A DNA stretch of 64,000 nt from Formicarius rufipectus (taxonomy: Eukaryota > Chordata > Aves > Passeriformes > Formicariidae): NCBI GenBank assembly GCA_013399695.1, contig VXAU01002498.1:310001-374000 (forward strand), in the 5' to 3' direction. Position numbers and translations under genes: made by a program. This document shows positions 25,755-36,888 of the stretch, piece by piece; the stretch's first letter is position 1, and every line of letters begins with the position of its first letter. Below the pieces are notes generated by a model that worked only from the letters and a program-made list of their open reading frames with translations, did no database searches and was not told the origin of the DNA.

Positions 25755-26538
25755 CCTCCCGTTCTGCATAGCTAAATGCATATATTAACACAGTGGTATC
25801 TGACTAAAAATGATAGCATGCAATTTAAGAGAAGACTAAGTGTCCCTAACATGTCAATAAAACGAAATGACATCCTTCCCCTTCTAGCTTTTCTTAAGCT
25901 CAGGATTTCCTGTGTCCTTTCAGCAGTGCTTTTAATGGGTTTTGAGTTCATCATGTTATTGCGTGGAGGATAATCTCCATATGGTGAAGGTCCTGCCAGC
26001 CCTACCAGAAGGGCACTGCTATTCCTTAGTAGCTTGGAGATTTGGAACAGAATAGTGGGCAATGGATTTTAGAAATTACAAACATAATCAAGTCCCTGCT
26101 TCCAAAATGAAGAACATCATACATACTTGCAGTGTATCATAATTTTTGAAGCTATTTTCAGAGCACGTAGTCTCTTTGTCAAAATGAATCCTTGTGGGGA
26201 TAATGTATTAAATGAGGGTGAAAATGGGTACCTTCGGTGTGGGTGCACTGGAATGAAATTCATAGCACATCACAACAATTGTAAAGATAATGCTAAGGAA
26301 GTTTTTATCATTTAGTATTTGAAGAGTATTTAAAAAAGTATAATTGAACCAACAACCGTGGCATGATTGTAGGAATGCGTGATAACCAAAGGTCTGATTG
26401 CATTCATCCGAAAGGACTCTACCCAAATCCCTGAAGGCCTAATGAATTAATGTCTGCCCAAATCATGTTATAATGAGGCATAAATTATTTATAATGTGTT
26501 TTTTTGTGGAGTGGGAAATCTCTTTAAACCTTAGTGCC

Positions 26539-26558
26539 TTTTTTTTTTTTTTTTTTTT
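26539..26558. repeat. Poly-T run (20 T)
   Basis: Uninterrupted T homopolymer. Same caveat as for other homopolymers: length may be assembly-dependent. Confidence 0.85.
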
Positions 26559-26885
26559 AATTATTATTGATACATGGAATGGTTACTGTGCTTCCCACAT
26601 GTATCTTCAGTTTCACTCACTTGTCTCATAGTGTCAACTTGTTGATATTAGTGAGATAGTCATATTCTGGTTACTAAATTTCTGTAGGTTGTTCCTCAAT
26701 TTTTACTCTCCTGTGAAAACAAAGGCAGTCTTGCCATGAGCCAAAGCTTTCGAAATCACGGGGGAAGTTCCTACTGTTGGTGGGCACTGTCTCCTTTAGT
26801 GACTCTTCAAGGGAGTTGTTGGCTGAGCTGAAGTCCTCCCTCAGGAGGAGAAGAGTGGAGGCCACTGAAGGCCAAATGCAGCTGG

Positions 26886-26939
26886 GAGATGCTCAGAGGG
26901 AGAACCCTGGGAGGGCCAGGCAGGCTTCAACCTCCTCTG
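26886..26939 (+). repeat. Unidentified repeat, copy A of an inverted pair
   Basis: The 39 bp at 26901-26939 (starting AGAACCCTGGGAGG, ending CTTCAACCTCCTCTG) match the reverse complement of 28147-28185 with three mismatches. Weaker similarity extends left to about 26886 with one small gap. The two copies lie about 1.2 kb apart in opposite directions. This one is followed about 115 bp later by the long poly-A tract at 27054. I do not recognise the family. An old endogenous-retrovirus or other retroposed segment is possible. Confidence 0.7.
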
Positions 26940-27053
26940 AGAGATGCTCAGGGTCAGAGTGGCCACAGAGCTCTGCCATGTGCTCTGTGTGTCTGCAGCC
27001 TTGTCACGTGGGGGCACAAGGAGTTCAAAGACACCCAACAGGGCATGGGAGAG

Positions 27054-27093
<40 letters not shown>

Positions 27094-27176
27094 CCAAAAN
27101 AAAAAAAAAAAAAAAAAAAAACCCCCCCTCCCCCCCCCAAAAAAAAAAAAAAAAAAAAAAAAAGAAAAGAAAGAAA
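27054..27176. repeat. Poly-A / poly-C tract with an ambiguous base
   Basis: A run of more than 30 A, then CCCC, A4, a single N at 27100, about 20 A, a C-rich block (C7, T, C9), another run of about 25 A, then AAAGAAAAGAAAGAAAGG. The N and the blocky homopolymers indicate a low-quality stretch, probably an assembly or polishing problem in a real poly-A or microsatellite. Open frames crossing it (26777-27229, 26889-27218 and 26944-27198 plus; 26841-27185 and 27025-27210 minus) are poly-Lys or poly-Phe artefacts. Confidence 0.9.
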
Positions 27177-28146
27177 GGGTCTCAAAGAGCTGCTCTGAAG
27201 GCACAGTCATGTGCTTAATTTTGCACTAACAAGCCGTTCTGTGCAGGCTTGGGGGCTGAAATGGGTGATAATTCACTGTGTGCTGTCCCACCCTAAGCTC
27301 TGCCTTGGGGATACTTTAGTCTGAATACTGACTAGTTCTCAGCACAACCCCCAAATTTTAAAGTTTTAATGTTGTTTCATTCTGTTTATTTTAATCAGTA
27401 GAGGTGAACAGTATTTTGACACTTCATACACACATATTTTTTCAGCTTGTAGAATCTTTTCCTATAATGGTGGGACATGCAAATACATTTCTTTGACAGG
27501 CAGTGAAAATCTTGGCTAAAAAGAGTATTTCAGGACACCTACTGAACAGTCAGAAATATTCCTTAGACCATGCTTTTTAACAGACCTGTAATTTCACAAT
27601 CTATGATATTAAAATAGAGTTTGGAAACCATAGTTTTGCTATATGAAATGTCATAATGGTAAAATAAAAATGCTATTGTGAGAGAGAATTATCTCAGCTT
27701 TCTCAGTTTGGATCCAACTAAATCTATCAAGATAAGTGACAGGTGATTTATACTAACAAGGAATTGTCTGAGAGGAAAAGAGAACTGAAAAAGAATCGAA
27801 TTGAGATAGACATGAGTGAGGAGAACAAGACACTTGAATTTCTCAGATGTGTCTAAGCATGTCATTGTACAGACAACAGCTAAGGGAGCAAAAAGAAATC
27901 ACTGATCAAGCTCAGAGGCAACTACCAAACAATAGCTGGGGAAAAAAATTCTGGAGAAACTAATTTAAGTATTCTAGACAAAACTAAATAATGAGGAATG
28001 TACCTTAACACCAATTTATTTCACTGACAACCTTAAAATGTCACTTGTGTATTTACCAAAAGCATTTATCATCATACTTTTAAATCATAGCTAATAAAAA
28101 CACAGCTGAGACACTCTGGCAGCTGGTGCAAGGGGAGCGTGGCTGG
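27177..28146. other. Non-coding spacer between inverted copies
   Basis: AT-rich sequence with no gene, RNA or named repeat recognised. Confidence 0.55.
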
Positions 28147-28197
28147 CAGAGGAGGTTGAAGCCTGCCTGTGCCTCCCAGGGTCCTCTGCAACATGTC
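28147..28197 (-). repeat. Unidentified repeat, copy B of an inverted pair
   Basis: Reverse-complement partner of the segment at 26886-26939; the best core is 28147-28185, with 36 of 39 identical bases. On the minus strand both copies keep the same reading phase around the peptide RQASTSS. This may simply reflect the high identity. Copy B is the 3' part of a 232-codon minus-strand open frame (28091-28789). Confidence 0.7.
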
Positions 28198-30284
28198 CCT
28201 CGTGCTGTCTGGTCTCACTGGAGCCATGCAGCTCAGCAGCTCTGATCTCAGTCAAACTGGCATTTTCCTTTCCATATTTCTTGCCCTGTTCCTGTTTTTT
28301 TTTGGAGGGGATGGATGCCGCAGTGCTTTGTGTGCACAGTTTGGAGCACAGTGAACCTTCCTGAGGGAAAAGGCCAACATCATAATACACCTCAATTGTT
28401 AACTTCTGGTGCTGGAAAAGGAGATTTTGTTCCAAGGAAGAGCCTCCTGAGCTAATGGTGCAGGTCTGAACAAAGCACATGCAGCTTTTCTGGACTGGCT
28501 TCTTGCAGGACTCAAGGCGGGTCCCACAAGAGGGTGAGAGGCAAAGAAAGGAGCTCACAGACACGGACTGCCTGCAGGGTGCTGCTGCTCCCCAGCTGCT
28601 TGGGGGGCTGGAGACAAGGAGCTGTGGCCCTGGGAGGCACCAATTCCTGGGGGGAAAGGAGGGCTGTGTCAGGAGAGGACCTCCTGTCCACTGTGCCCTC
28701 AACACCACGAGCGCAGCGGCACAAGGGGGCAAGGGCTGATGACTGGGGGGCTGCAGGGCTGGCAGGGACTTGAGGCATGTGTTTGTCACCCTGAAATGCT
28801 TTAAGAAGGGGGATTTGACAGTGAGATTGGCTTAGATTTCCACGTTTTCGTTTTATGAAAAGCAATGAATATTCTGCTTGTTGAGAGGTTAAATATAAGA
28901 GCTTGTCTCTAGTACAGCTACCATTTATCCTGTTGCAGTGTACCTTTCTCTTTTTTGAAGTGAAAAATTCATTACTTTAGACCAACTTCTCCTTTTTTCC
29001 TCCTTTATAATTTTTTTAATAATCTTTGAAATTCTAGAATAGAAAGCTGGAAAGAAGTGTCAGAGCTGAACAGACCCAGTTCCAACACTTTGGTTCCAGA
29101 ATTGCATAATTAGATCTTCTACAAACTTAATTAAATCTTCTTTTAGTGCTGTTCAGACCTGTCTACAGCTTTCTATTTGGTTAGATAATAAACCTGTATC
29201 ACTGTTTAATCACATCAGCTATGTTGGTTGGCTGAGCTGAAACCAGGTTGCTTACTTGAAGACCCAGCATTTAAAAGAGAGAGCAAGCATTTATTCTCAC
29301 TTTCTTCACTGCATGCTTTGATGTGTGTAGTGTTCACCTGTGCCTGTCTGTTCATTGTTTCTAGGTAATTATTGCAATTTAAGATCCATTTAATTATAAC
29401 TTGTTACATTTATTTTATTAATAAGTCAAAAGAGTATATATTTCTCCAGTCTGTACAATGAATTCATTTTATGGTAACAAGGGAAATTCTCTTTTCAGTA
29501 ATGATGGTTATATTCTGGTAATTTACGTAGCCTAATTGGAGTATTTCTTGTCGCAGTCCTTAAAAATAACTTTTTGGGTGCTTTGCCAGTGCATTCTAAT
29601 GCCAGTTACTCATACAATTTGTCTTATTGATGCCACTCTTCTGTGGCTCTATGAGTATTAAAAATTCTAACTGTCATTCTATAGATCCTGTTAAATGTTA
29701 AAACCATCTGGGAATGTCTCAATCGATTAGTCTTGTGCAAACATTAGATGCAGAATGATAGCAGTAAATTCCATCTTGAGCTTATGCTGTAACTACTGAT
29801 GCTTTAGTCCCTATGAAAACCTTCTGAATGTTTTTACATGTTTAAGGTGATTATAAGGAAAACTGACAGGTTTAGGGCCTAGAAGTTGGTGCAAGTGTCT
29901 ATTTAGCATTCATACTTAGGAAGTTTGTATATGAAACAGCAGTAGTAGATATGCAATTTTTACCCATCTGCATTAGTTACTGTAGCACGGTACGTTTTGA
30001 AAATTGAAAAGGAAAGAGAAATAAATTTTCTGCCTGGCTAGTTCTCATTTTATGTTTACACGTAGTTTACAGTGGAGAAAATGCACTTTTCTGCCTCTGG
30101 AAGAGCTGACTCACACCCATTTGCAGTCTGTATGTTACCTGCTGAAGGTGGGAGACAGAAGATACTGCCTATAAAGTGTAGTGTTGGTACTGAACTATAA
30201 TAAATACTCAGATTCTGATATTTTCCAACTATTTCAATCTTAACTGAAGCAAATTGTTGTCTTTTGAGGCAAAAATTAAGCAGT

Positions 30285-30299
30285 AATAATAATAATAAT
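30285..30299. repeat. (AAT)5 trinucleotide microsatellite
   Basis: Five perfect AAT units. Confidence 0.88.
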
Positions 30300-31086
30300 T
30301 TATCACTGATGACCTTTATCCACTTTTCCTTCAGAGGTGTCCTTCACAGGTTGCTGATTGTGGGGCACATACTCTTCCCTTTATTGACAACAGGCTCTTT
30401 CCCCCAGCAGATCATGTTTGTCAGTGTGTTCCCAAACTCTGGGGCAACAGTGGAAGTGGGAGGTATGGTGACTCTGCCCCCCTGTGCTCCTTCAGACCCC
30501 CCATGGATGTGCCACTGGCAGGTCCCTGGGGACAGGAGTGGTTCAGGGGGAGCACAGATCATTCCCTCTTACTGCCACTTTTGCATTCCCACTGCTGTGC
30601 TGAGCCCGGATTTGTTTCTGCCCAGAACCAAATGGGATGAGCAAACTGAAGAATAACACTTTTAAATGTGACTGTCTTAAGGCAGTTTTTATAGATTTTG
30701 CTCTAAACACAGGGAACAAAGCCAAGCAGCTTTAAGAGTGAAACATAAAAATATCAAGAACAGAGTTTCAGTGCCCATGACCGTATTCCTGCTCACTAGA
30801 AAATTAACTATTGTATTGACCCTTGCTATTCCCTTTGTGTTTCTTCCCAATTTCAACCAAAAGTATAATCAAATTCCAGTCAAGGCCAGTGTGGCAGATC
30901 CCACAGATTACTACTACGTCTGTGGCTGCCTCTGCTGATCTCTGACCTGAGAAGCCACCTGAGGTGAGAGGCTGTGTGGAGGCAGGGGATGGAAGAGTTG
31001 TACTGCCAGAACAGAAGGGATGTGCTACTGTCAAACCTAAAATGCACCTCTAAAACAGCAGTAGCTGCTGGAATCACCAAGATTTA

Positions 31087-31113
31087 CCTTTTTCTTTTTT
31101 TTTCTTTTTTTTT
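31087..31113. repeat. T-rich tract
   Basis: T runs broken by single C bases. Low complexity only. Confidence 0.75.
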
Positions 31114-34100
31114 AAATATGGGAAGTTGCTTCCATGACTGCAGTCCTGTGTCACTCAAGAGGGGGCCCTACAGTAGCTCACCTGTGTTTCACCTGGGTCT
31201 GCCACCATCTGTGACAAAATCAGAGAATGTAGTTTTGAAATTATAGGCCCAAATAATCTGCAGAGACCAAAAGGGATGCCTCTATATAGCTACATACGGT
31301 TGGTGTCAAAACTTTGAATCATCCTGATTCTAAAAGAATTTGAATCCACTTAATAGCTTTATTTTCTAGTCATATCTAATATTGACTGCTGGAGAAAATG
31401 CTAGGAAGCCCTGATAACACACACATGTACATGTGTCTTAGCACAGATCAAGGTAACTAGCTAGTATTTGGCTGGTGATTATTCAAGCCTTAGGATACCA
31501 TTTTCTTGAAAATGCACACAAGGGAGAAATGAAAAATAACCATAATAAATTATTAATTTTAAGGAAATTAATATGCCAGCTGCAACAACAATCACTCTGA
31601 AGTGCAAACATGACTATATTAGTTTAACTGGTTAGATATGTTGTAAAGATAACTATTTATGGAAGTACAGTTTGTCATAAAAGTTAGCTTTGGATACACA
31701 GCTTCTTCCACTTTGATGCTACATGAATCAGATAAATATAATTTTTATTATTTCCTGCAAACATTTTAGCATCTAATTTTATTTCTATTTTGACCTGAAT
31801 ACTTATTCTGTTTATATTTGTAATTCCCCAAGGTATAACTAGTGTTTCATCTGCTATACAAATAGAAATTTTGCTTATTGCAGAGAAGGAAGCCTTTAAA
31901 TACTTAACAAAATCATATTCTGATTGCAGAAACAGAAGAGGAAAAATTTTTGAAATTAAAATGCTGACTAAATAAATTTAGTGGTTTTAAGGAATGTATG
32001 ATGAATTATAACTTTGTCTCACATGTATGTGTTTTGAGTGTAAAGGTCCTTTGGATTTCATTTTTGCTATGGACTATAGGTAAAGCAAGTCACTCTATTC
32101 TTTTAATTTCCCCCTTTCTCAACTACTTTTATATGTTTAACATGTTTGCCATTAAAAACCTGCATTTCAAAACCATCCAGGCAATTATCTCAGACAGATC
32201 TTAAACAAAAATAATACTTAGAAAAAGTTGCCAACATTTCTAATCATTGTAATCAACTCTGATCTTTAATGGTGGAAATGCAGTCTTTGAAGTACAACAT
32301 TAAATGTTTTGGATTGGATTGACTTCAGATGAGAGAACAATTCGCTTCATCAAACAGATAAAAATGTTCCATGCACAGACATGCCCAGTTTTACTTCAGT
32401 CAGGGAAAGTTAAGTAGGTTTATTTGTGCAAACATATTCCTCACCTGCTGTGATCCATGGCACCAATGACCTTGCTCTGGTGGGAGTTGCCAGTGGTTAT
32501 CCCAGGGTGGCTCCTGGGGCACCTCTGTGCCACTGGGTACGGAGCAGCTCTGCACAGAGCCCGGCAGAGGGGCCACATTGCGATCCCTGCCTCAACACAC
32601 ACAGCAGCAAGAGACTTTTCAGATAAATTAGATCCTTTGAAACCTTGGGGTAACTTAGTTTGCATCACTGGTAACTGAAGAGCCTCCTCCTGGGGGGTAG
32701 TTTTAAAGCTTGTTATGATCCCTGCAACAAACTAACTGCAAATAATCACTTTGATCAATTTGTTTTGGGGAAGGAGCGTTCACGTATTTTTATTTTCTTG
32801 AAATCTGGCTATTAGGAAAACCAGGAAAACTGTTAGAATGTGTTTTGAGTCCTGCCCTCCTCAGTTTCAGTCCGATCAAGGTAAAAATGCAAATGTGTGG
32901 GTTGGCTATTTCAGGTGAAGGCGAATTAAATTAGGAATTGCTGGATTATGCCATAGAAATATGCTTTTCCTAGTAGCAGGTATAGGGCTACTGTAAGAAT
33001 ACATGGGAAATATTTTGGTCTGTAGAGTGCCTGGGTTTTAGTCTCCTAAACCCTTTTGTTCAGAACCTTGGGTTTTGAATACACAAATGTATCTCTCAAC
33101 ACTGGTAGATGGTTCCCCCTCCAGACTGTAAAAACTAAAGCCAGAAAAGGGGGCTTGTTCACAGCAATGCTTTCAGATGGAAATCATGGTCACCCAAAGA
33201 GCACCTGAAGTGCTTGTGCAGTTGGGTGTGTTGAAAATTAATCTGACTGACAGCAAACCAAATATTTCTTTTATTGCACAAGAAAGACTCCATATATTTA
33301 TAAACCTCAACTTAGTAGAAGGAACCTTATTCTGTAATTTCTGTGTTAAACTCCTCTGTGCTTTGATTATGATAGTGATTCAGGGCACTGTTCTCCAGCT
33401 GTGAGGTGACTTACCATTTCTTGAGAGCTACAGAGGAATGCCAAAGCAACTGGGAAGGAGCAGAAAAAGCTTTAAAGAGTTCAAATTATTTTACCAGCTA
33501 CCTCAGAGTTTGCAAGTAGATGGAAACAGAGGGCCAAAAGCTATTTTCAATAAGTCTGAGAAATACTGATAGAAGAAATCCTTAAGCAGCTCCTCTCCTC
33601 TTTGTATTCAGATGGTTAAACAAGGGTATTTGAAGCTCTTTCTTTGCATGGAAAAACACAGAGGGGATCTGCTGGATATTTCTATTCTAATTTGAAAGAA
33701 TGTAGTATATCAGGGGAATACAAGGGGAAGGAATATTATGGAAGTCTGTAATCTATTTTTAGCTAACCCACTGTGTAGTACATGAAAATGAGTGGAAAAA
33801 TAATCTCGGCAGTCTCTGAATCACTTTACCATCAACATTGATTCGCATGCTTTGGAATTGCATATTCTGCCTCATCCACATTCTGCCTCCTTCCTTGTCT
33901 GTAGCTGTAATGAATGTCTGGATAATGCTTGTTGATGCAGATGATTGTACTGGCATTTTGGCTTTTTGTAATGTTCTCTCTGAGTCTGTGCTTCTGTGCT
34001 GGTCCTTTGCTTTGCCAAAACTCCTTTCTTTGGTGTATTTTGTATGGAAAATGCCAATACTTGCCATTTTCCCTGTGTTTCATTTGCCTGGCCTTATTTA

Positions 34101-35508
34101 ATTTTGTTCTTGCAGGTAAATGGTACTGTGAATTACCACGGGTGCAGGGGATAACTGATGTTTGTGAAATGCAAAATTTAGCCTTCCCTAGCTTTGTTTT
34201 GAATTACTGTTTTTCATTTTAATTACACTTGTAGTAGAATTCTAGTTAAAATAAATACTCTTTTTTCTTGTTTTGTGACAATCACAGTGATTACATTTTT
34301 GAATTTGCACTTTGTCTGGACGTCCTGAGTTTGAGTTTCTCTTCTCTTCATGCAACCTCTCTCACTCCCTTCTTCGCGTGTTTCTGGAGCTCCTGGCTCT
34401 GTCAGTGATAAATTTCAACCTCGAACGGGTTTGTTTGTGACTTTCCTGACTCATTCAGTGCCTTTTGTATTGGGAATAGGAGACAAAAAGTGAGAACTTC
34501 AGATATATGAGAAGACAGAAATCTGCAGTTCAGTACAGTTGGCCTTTAAAAAAATACGAGGTGGAGGGACAAGAGAGGGAGATTACTCTGGAAAGAGCCT
34601 CACAGATTATACATCTACCCCTGTAATTCAAACTGGGATTTAACACAAAAGTAGTGAAGTTGATTGTGTAACTTAATAGTGGCAGAATAATCTCCCTTTT
34701 CCAGTGACATGTGTCTTGAAACTCTCCCTCACTAACCACCCCCTCATCCTCAAATGTTTGAATGCTGCTAACTGTACTTGCCAAATATAATATTAAACAC
34801 CTGCATGGTTGTTATGCACAGCTGTATCCATCTGCTGAGTGTGCCACTTGCCATTTGCTTTGATTAAGAGCAGGTTAAGAGAGACTTTAATTAAAGAAAG
34901 TTGGTAACACAGTTAAGCATCCACCTCTTCAGCCTCTTGCCTTGATTATATGCTTTTTCTGCTTTCCTCCTTGATAAAGGTAAGGTATTGACTCCAGAAG
35001 GGACACAATTTAATGATAACAATAGATAATGATTTTTCAGTTCAAATATAGAGCATCTAGACAGCCTGCTTAGGCTGATACATTGACTGTGATTTTGTAA
35101 ACCAGCAGCTCTTTCTGAAAGGGTGGCATGGGGCTAAAAATTGCTCTTGTCAGGCAGACCCTGTTTCCTGGTTGGACAGTCATCATGTTGTGTAGTCATA
35201 TTGTGCTGGCCCTATGGATAATATTTTCCCTTAAACTGTGGTTATCTGTGATTAGGATAGGAAATATATTAAAAATTATTCTATGGAAAGGCATACAAAC
35301 CAAGAAAAGATTGCTCAGAACTGTGTCCTAATGGGGTGTTTCCCACTGGACACACGGCAGCCCAACAGTGTTGCAGAGAGACTCCCCGAAGTGGCACTCA
35401 AGGACAATGAGGTGAATGACCTCAGTGCGGTCTCAGGGCGTGCTGGAGTCACAACCTTTCTTTCTTCTAGTTGCTGTGACTCAGTAGATTTGCATCTGAA
35501 GAAGAATT

Positions 35509-35544
35509 AGCTATTTTGAAGTAAACAGCTGTTTTGAAGTAAAA
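35509..35544. repeat. 18-bp tandem duplication
   Basis: Two adjacent copies of AGCTATTTTGAAGTAAAC / AGCTGTTTTGAAGTAAAA, with two differences. A local slippage-type duplication. Confidence 0.85.
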
Positions 35545-36831
35545 TGTAATCAGCTGAAAAAACTTACAGTTAATACAGATGTTCTTTGTGTAGCACTTTT
35601 AGCCTTACAGCAGTAGGTTGTGGTAAGAGGGGTCATCAATTTTATGTTTAAATAAAGACAAAAATATATTTGTGCATATGGTTAAGAAACTTGGAGTAGG
35701 ATCTGGGGACATATAGTCTAGTTTGCTGTTAACATCCTGAATTTTACAAAGGAAAAAAGAATGACAAATAATTAGTGAGTTTAATCTTCAAGTGATTTTG
35801 TTTGGTTCTTGGTGGTCATTCTTCTTGAAGCAAAGCTCAGGCAACCTCTCTGGAGTGAAACTCTGAAACTTATAAGCCCTACTAATACTACACACTTTCT
35901 CTGTTATTCCCAAAGATGTAAAATAAGTGTATCTGGATTGCACCAGAAAATTACAGATAAGTAGTCATGATGTGATATTAAGCTTTCCTTGTTATTTCAC
36001 TTGTTTGGGAACTATTAGAGAACATCTGCAGTGAGAAGTATGTCCCAAGGAATTTTCTGGCTTTTTCAGTGTTGTACATCCAGTTTGCAAAGACAATAAA
36101 GTGGAATAAAGAACTTCAGGAGAGCATTTAGACAAAGCAAGGCTGAATTCTTTGCATTGAGACAGTGCTCAGAAAAAAAGGTACAATGTATTAATAGAAC
36201 AAACCTGACTAGGATTATAGAGAAAAGACAGACTTTCTTTTCAGTTGAATGGCAGTCAATTTTTTAATTAATGTCATGTTAAGAGAATATGTAGCTTTAA
36301 ATCTGAAATCTGTTGATTTTTACCTCTTTGTCTTTATGGCATTTACTTTCCAACTTATCTTGAGTGTCTTCTGAATATTTTTGCTACTTTTCCTTACATA
36401 TCTACATATATATATCTAGCAGACACAAGCTAAGGAGTGAAAGCAGGAAAGAACAGGTTTCAAAAGAATCTTCCTTTAAAACACAGACATGTTGAGATTT
36501 AGAGCATTTTAATATTTGTTAAAATTTCATCTAATCACATCTTGCCCAGAAGTTTGAGACTTATTCTGGAAGTATGATAGCTTGCTTGGTTCAAATCTTG
36601 CAATAAGCATTATAAAGAATATAAAAATTGTGTATATGCAATACTGATTGAGTTTGTAAATGAGCCTTTCTGAGGTAAATCTTGATATCCTCCTAGAATT
36701 TCAAATTGCAGTAATGCTGTAATAAATATTGTCTTCCTGACCTTCTCAGCCTATTGAAATAGAGCTTTTCCAAATGCATAATGTTTTTAACATTGATTGG
36801 CATTTGGGAATGTGTGGCTTTGTCAAGACTT

Positions 36832-36888
36832 AAAAAAACAACAAAAAAAAAAAAAAAACAAAAAAAAAAACACCAAAAAAACCCCAAA
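36832..36888. repeat. A-rich simple repeat with C interruptions
   Basis: Long A runs broken by C (ACAACAAAA.., ACACC, ACCCC). Low-complexity, poly-A-derived array. It explains the poly-Phe/Cys frame on the minus strand at 36693-36887 and the Lys-rich plus frame at 36781-36963. Confidence 0.9.

Larger units (their letters stand above)
22968..26840. other. Non-coding sequence with several simple repeats
   Basis: AT-rich interval with a (TTTA)6 run, an (AAT)6 run and two poly-T tracts listed separately. The patch at about 26380-26500 is TAAT-rich (GGCCTAATGAATTAATG, TTATAATGAGGCATAAATTA) and could be a conserved non-coding element, but that cannot be judged from one sequence. No gene is recognised. 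Confidence 0.55.
28198..36831. other. Non-coding sequence; one GC-rich patch with a long open frame
   Basis: 28200-28790 is GC-richer than its surroundings and, together with copy B, gives a 232-codon minus-strand open frame (28091-28789). The frame is rich in Ser, Pro, Ala and Cys, has no domain that I know and no flanking splice signals I trust. Overlapping frames in other phases (28512-28865 minus, 28479-28739 plus) suggest that composition is the cause. From 28800 to 36831 the sequence is AT-rich, with (AAT)5 at 30285-30299, a T-rich tract at 31087-31113 and an 18-bp tandem duplication at 35509-35544. Frames at 30264-30656 plus and 33759-34067 minus are unrecognised. Confidence 0.5.

Noticed and set aside
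26777..27229. 150-codon plus-strand frame with a long poly-Lys stretch
   Set aside because: It runs through the poly-A/N tract; the Lys and Pro runs are translated homopolymer, not protein.
34102..34260. Acceptor-like TTGTTCTTGCAG followed by an open stretch and AATAAA near 34250, as a terminal exon
   Set aside because: The open part is about 35 codons, ends in hydrophobic AT-rich sequence, and has no recognisable homologue. AATAAA is common in AT-rich DNA.
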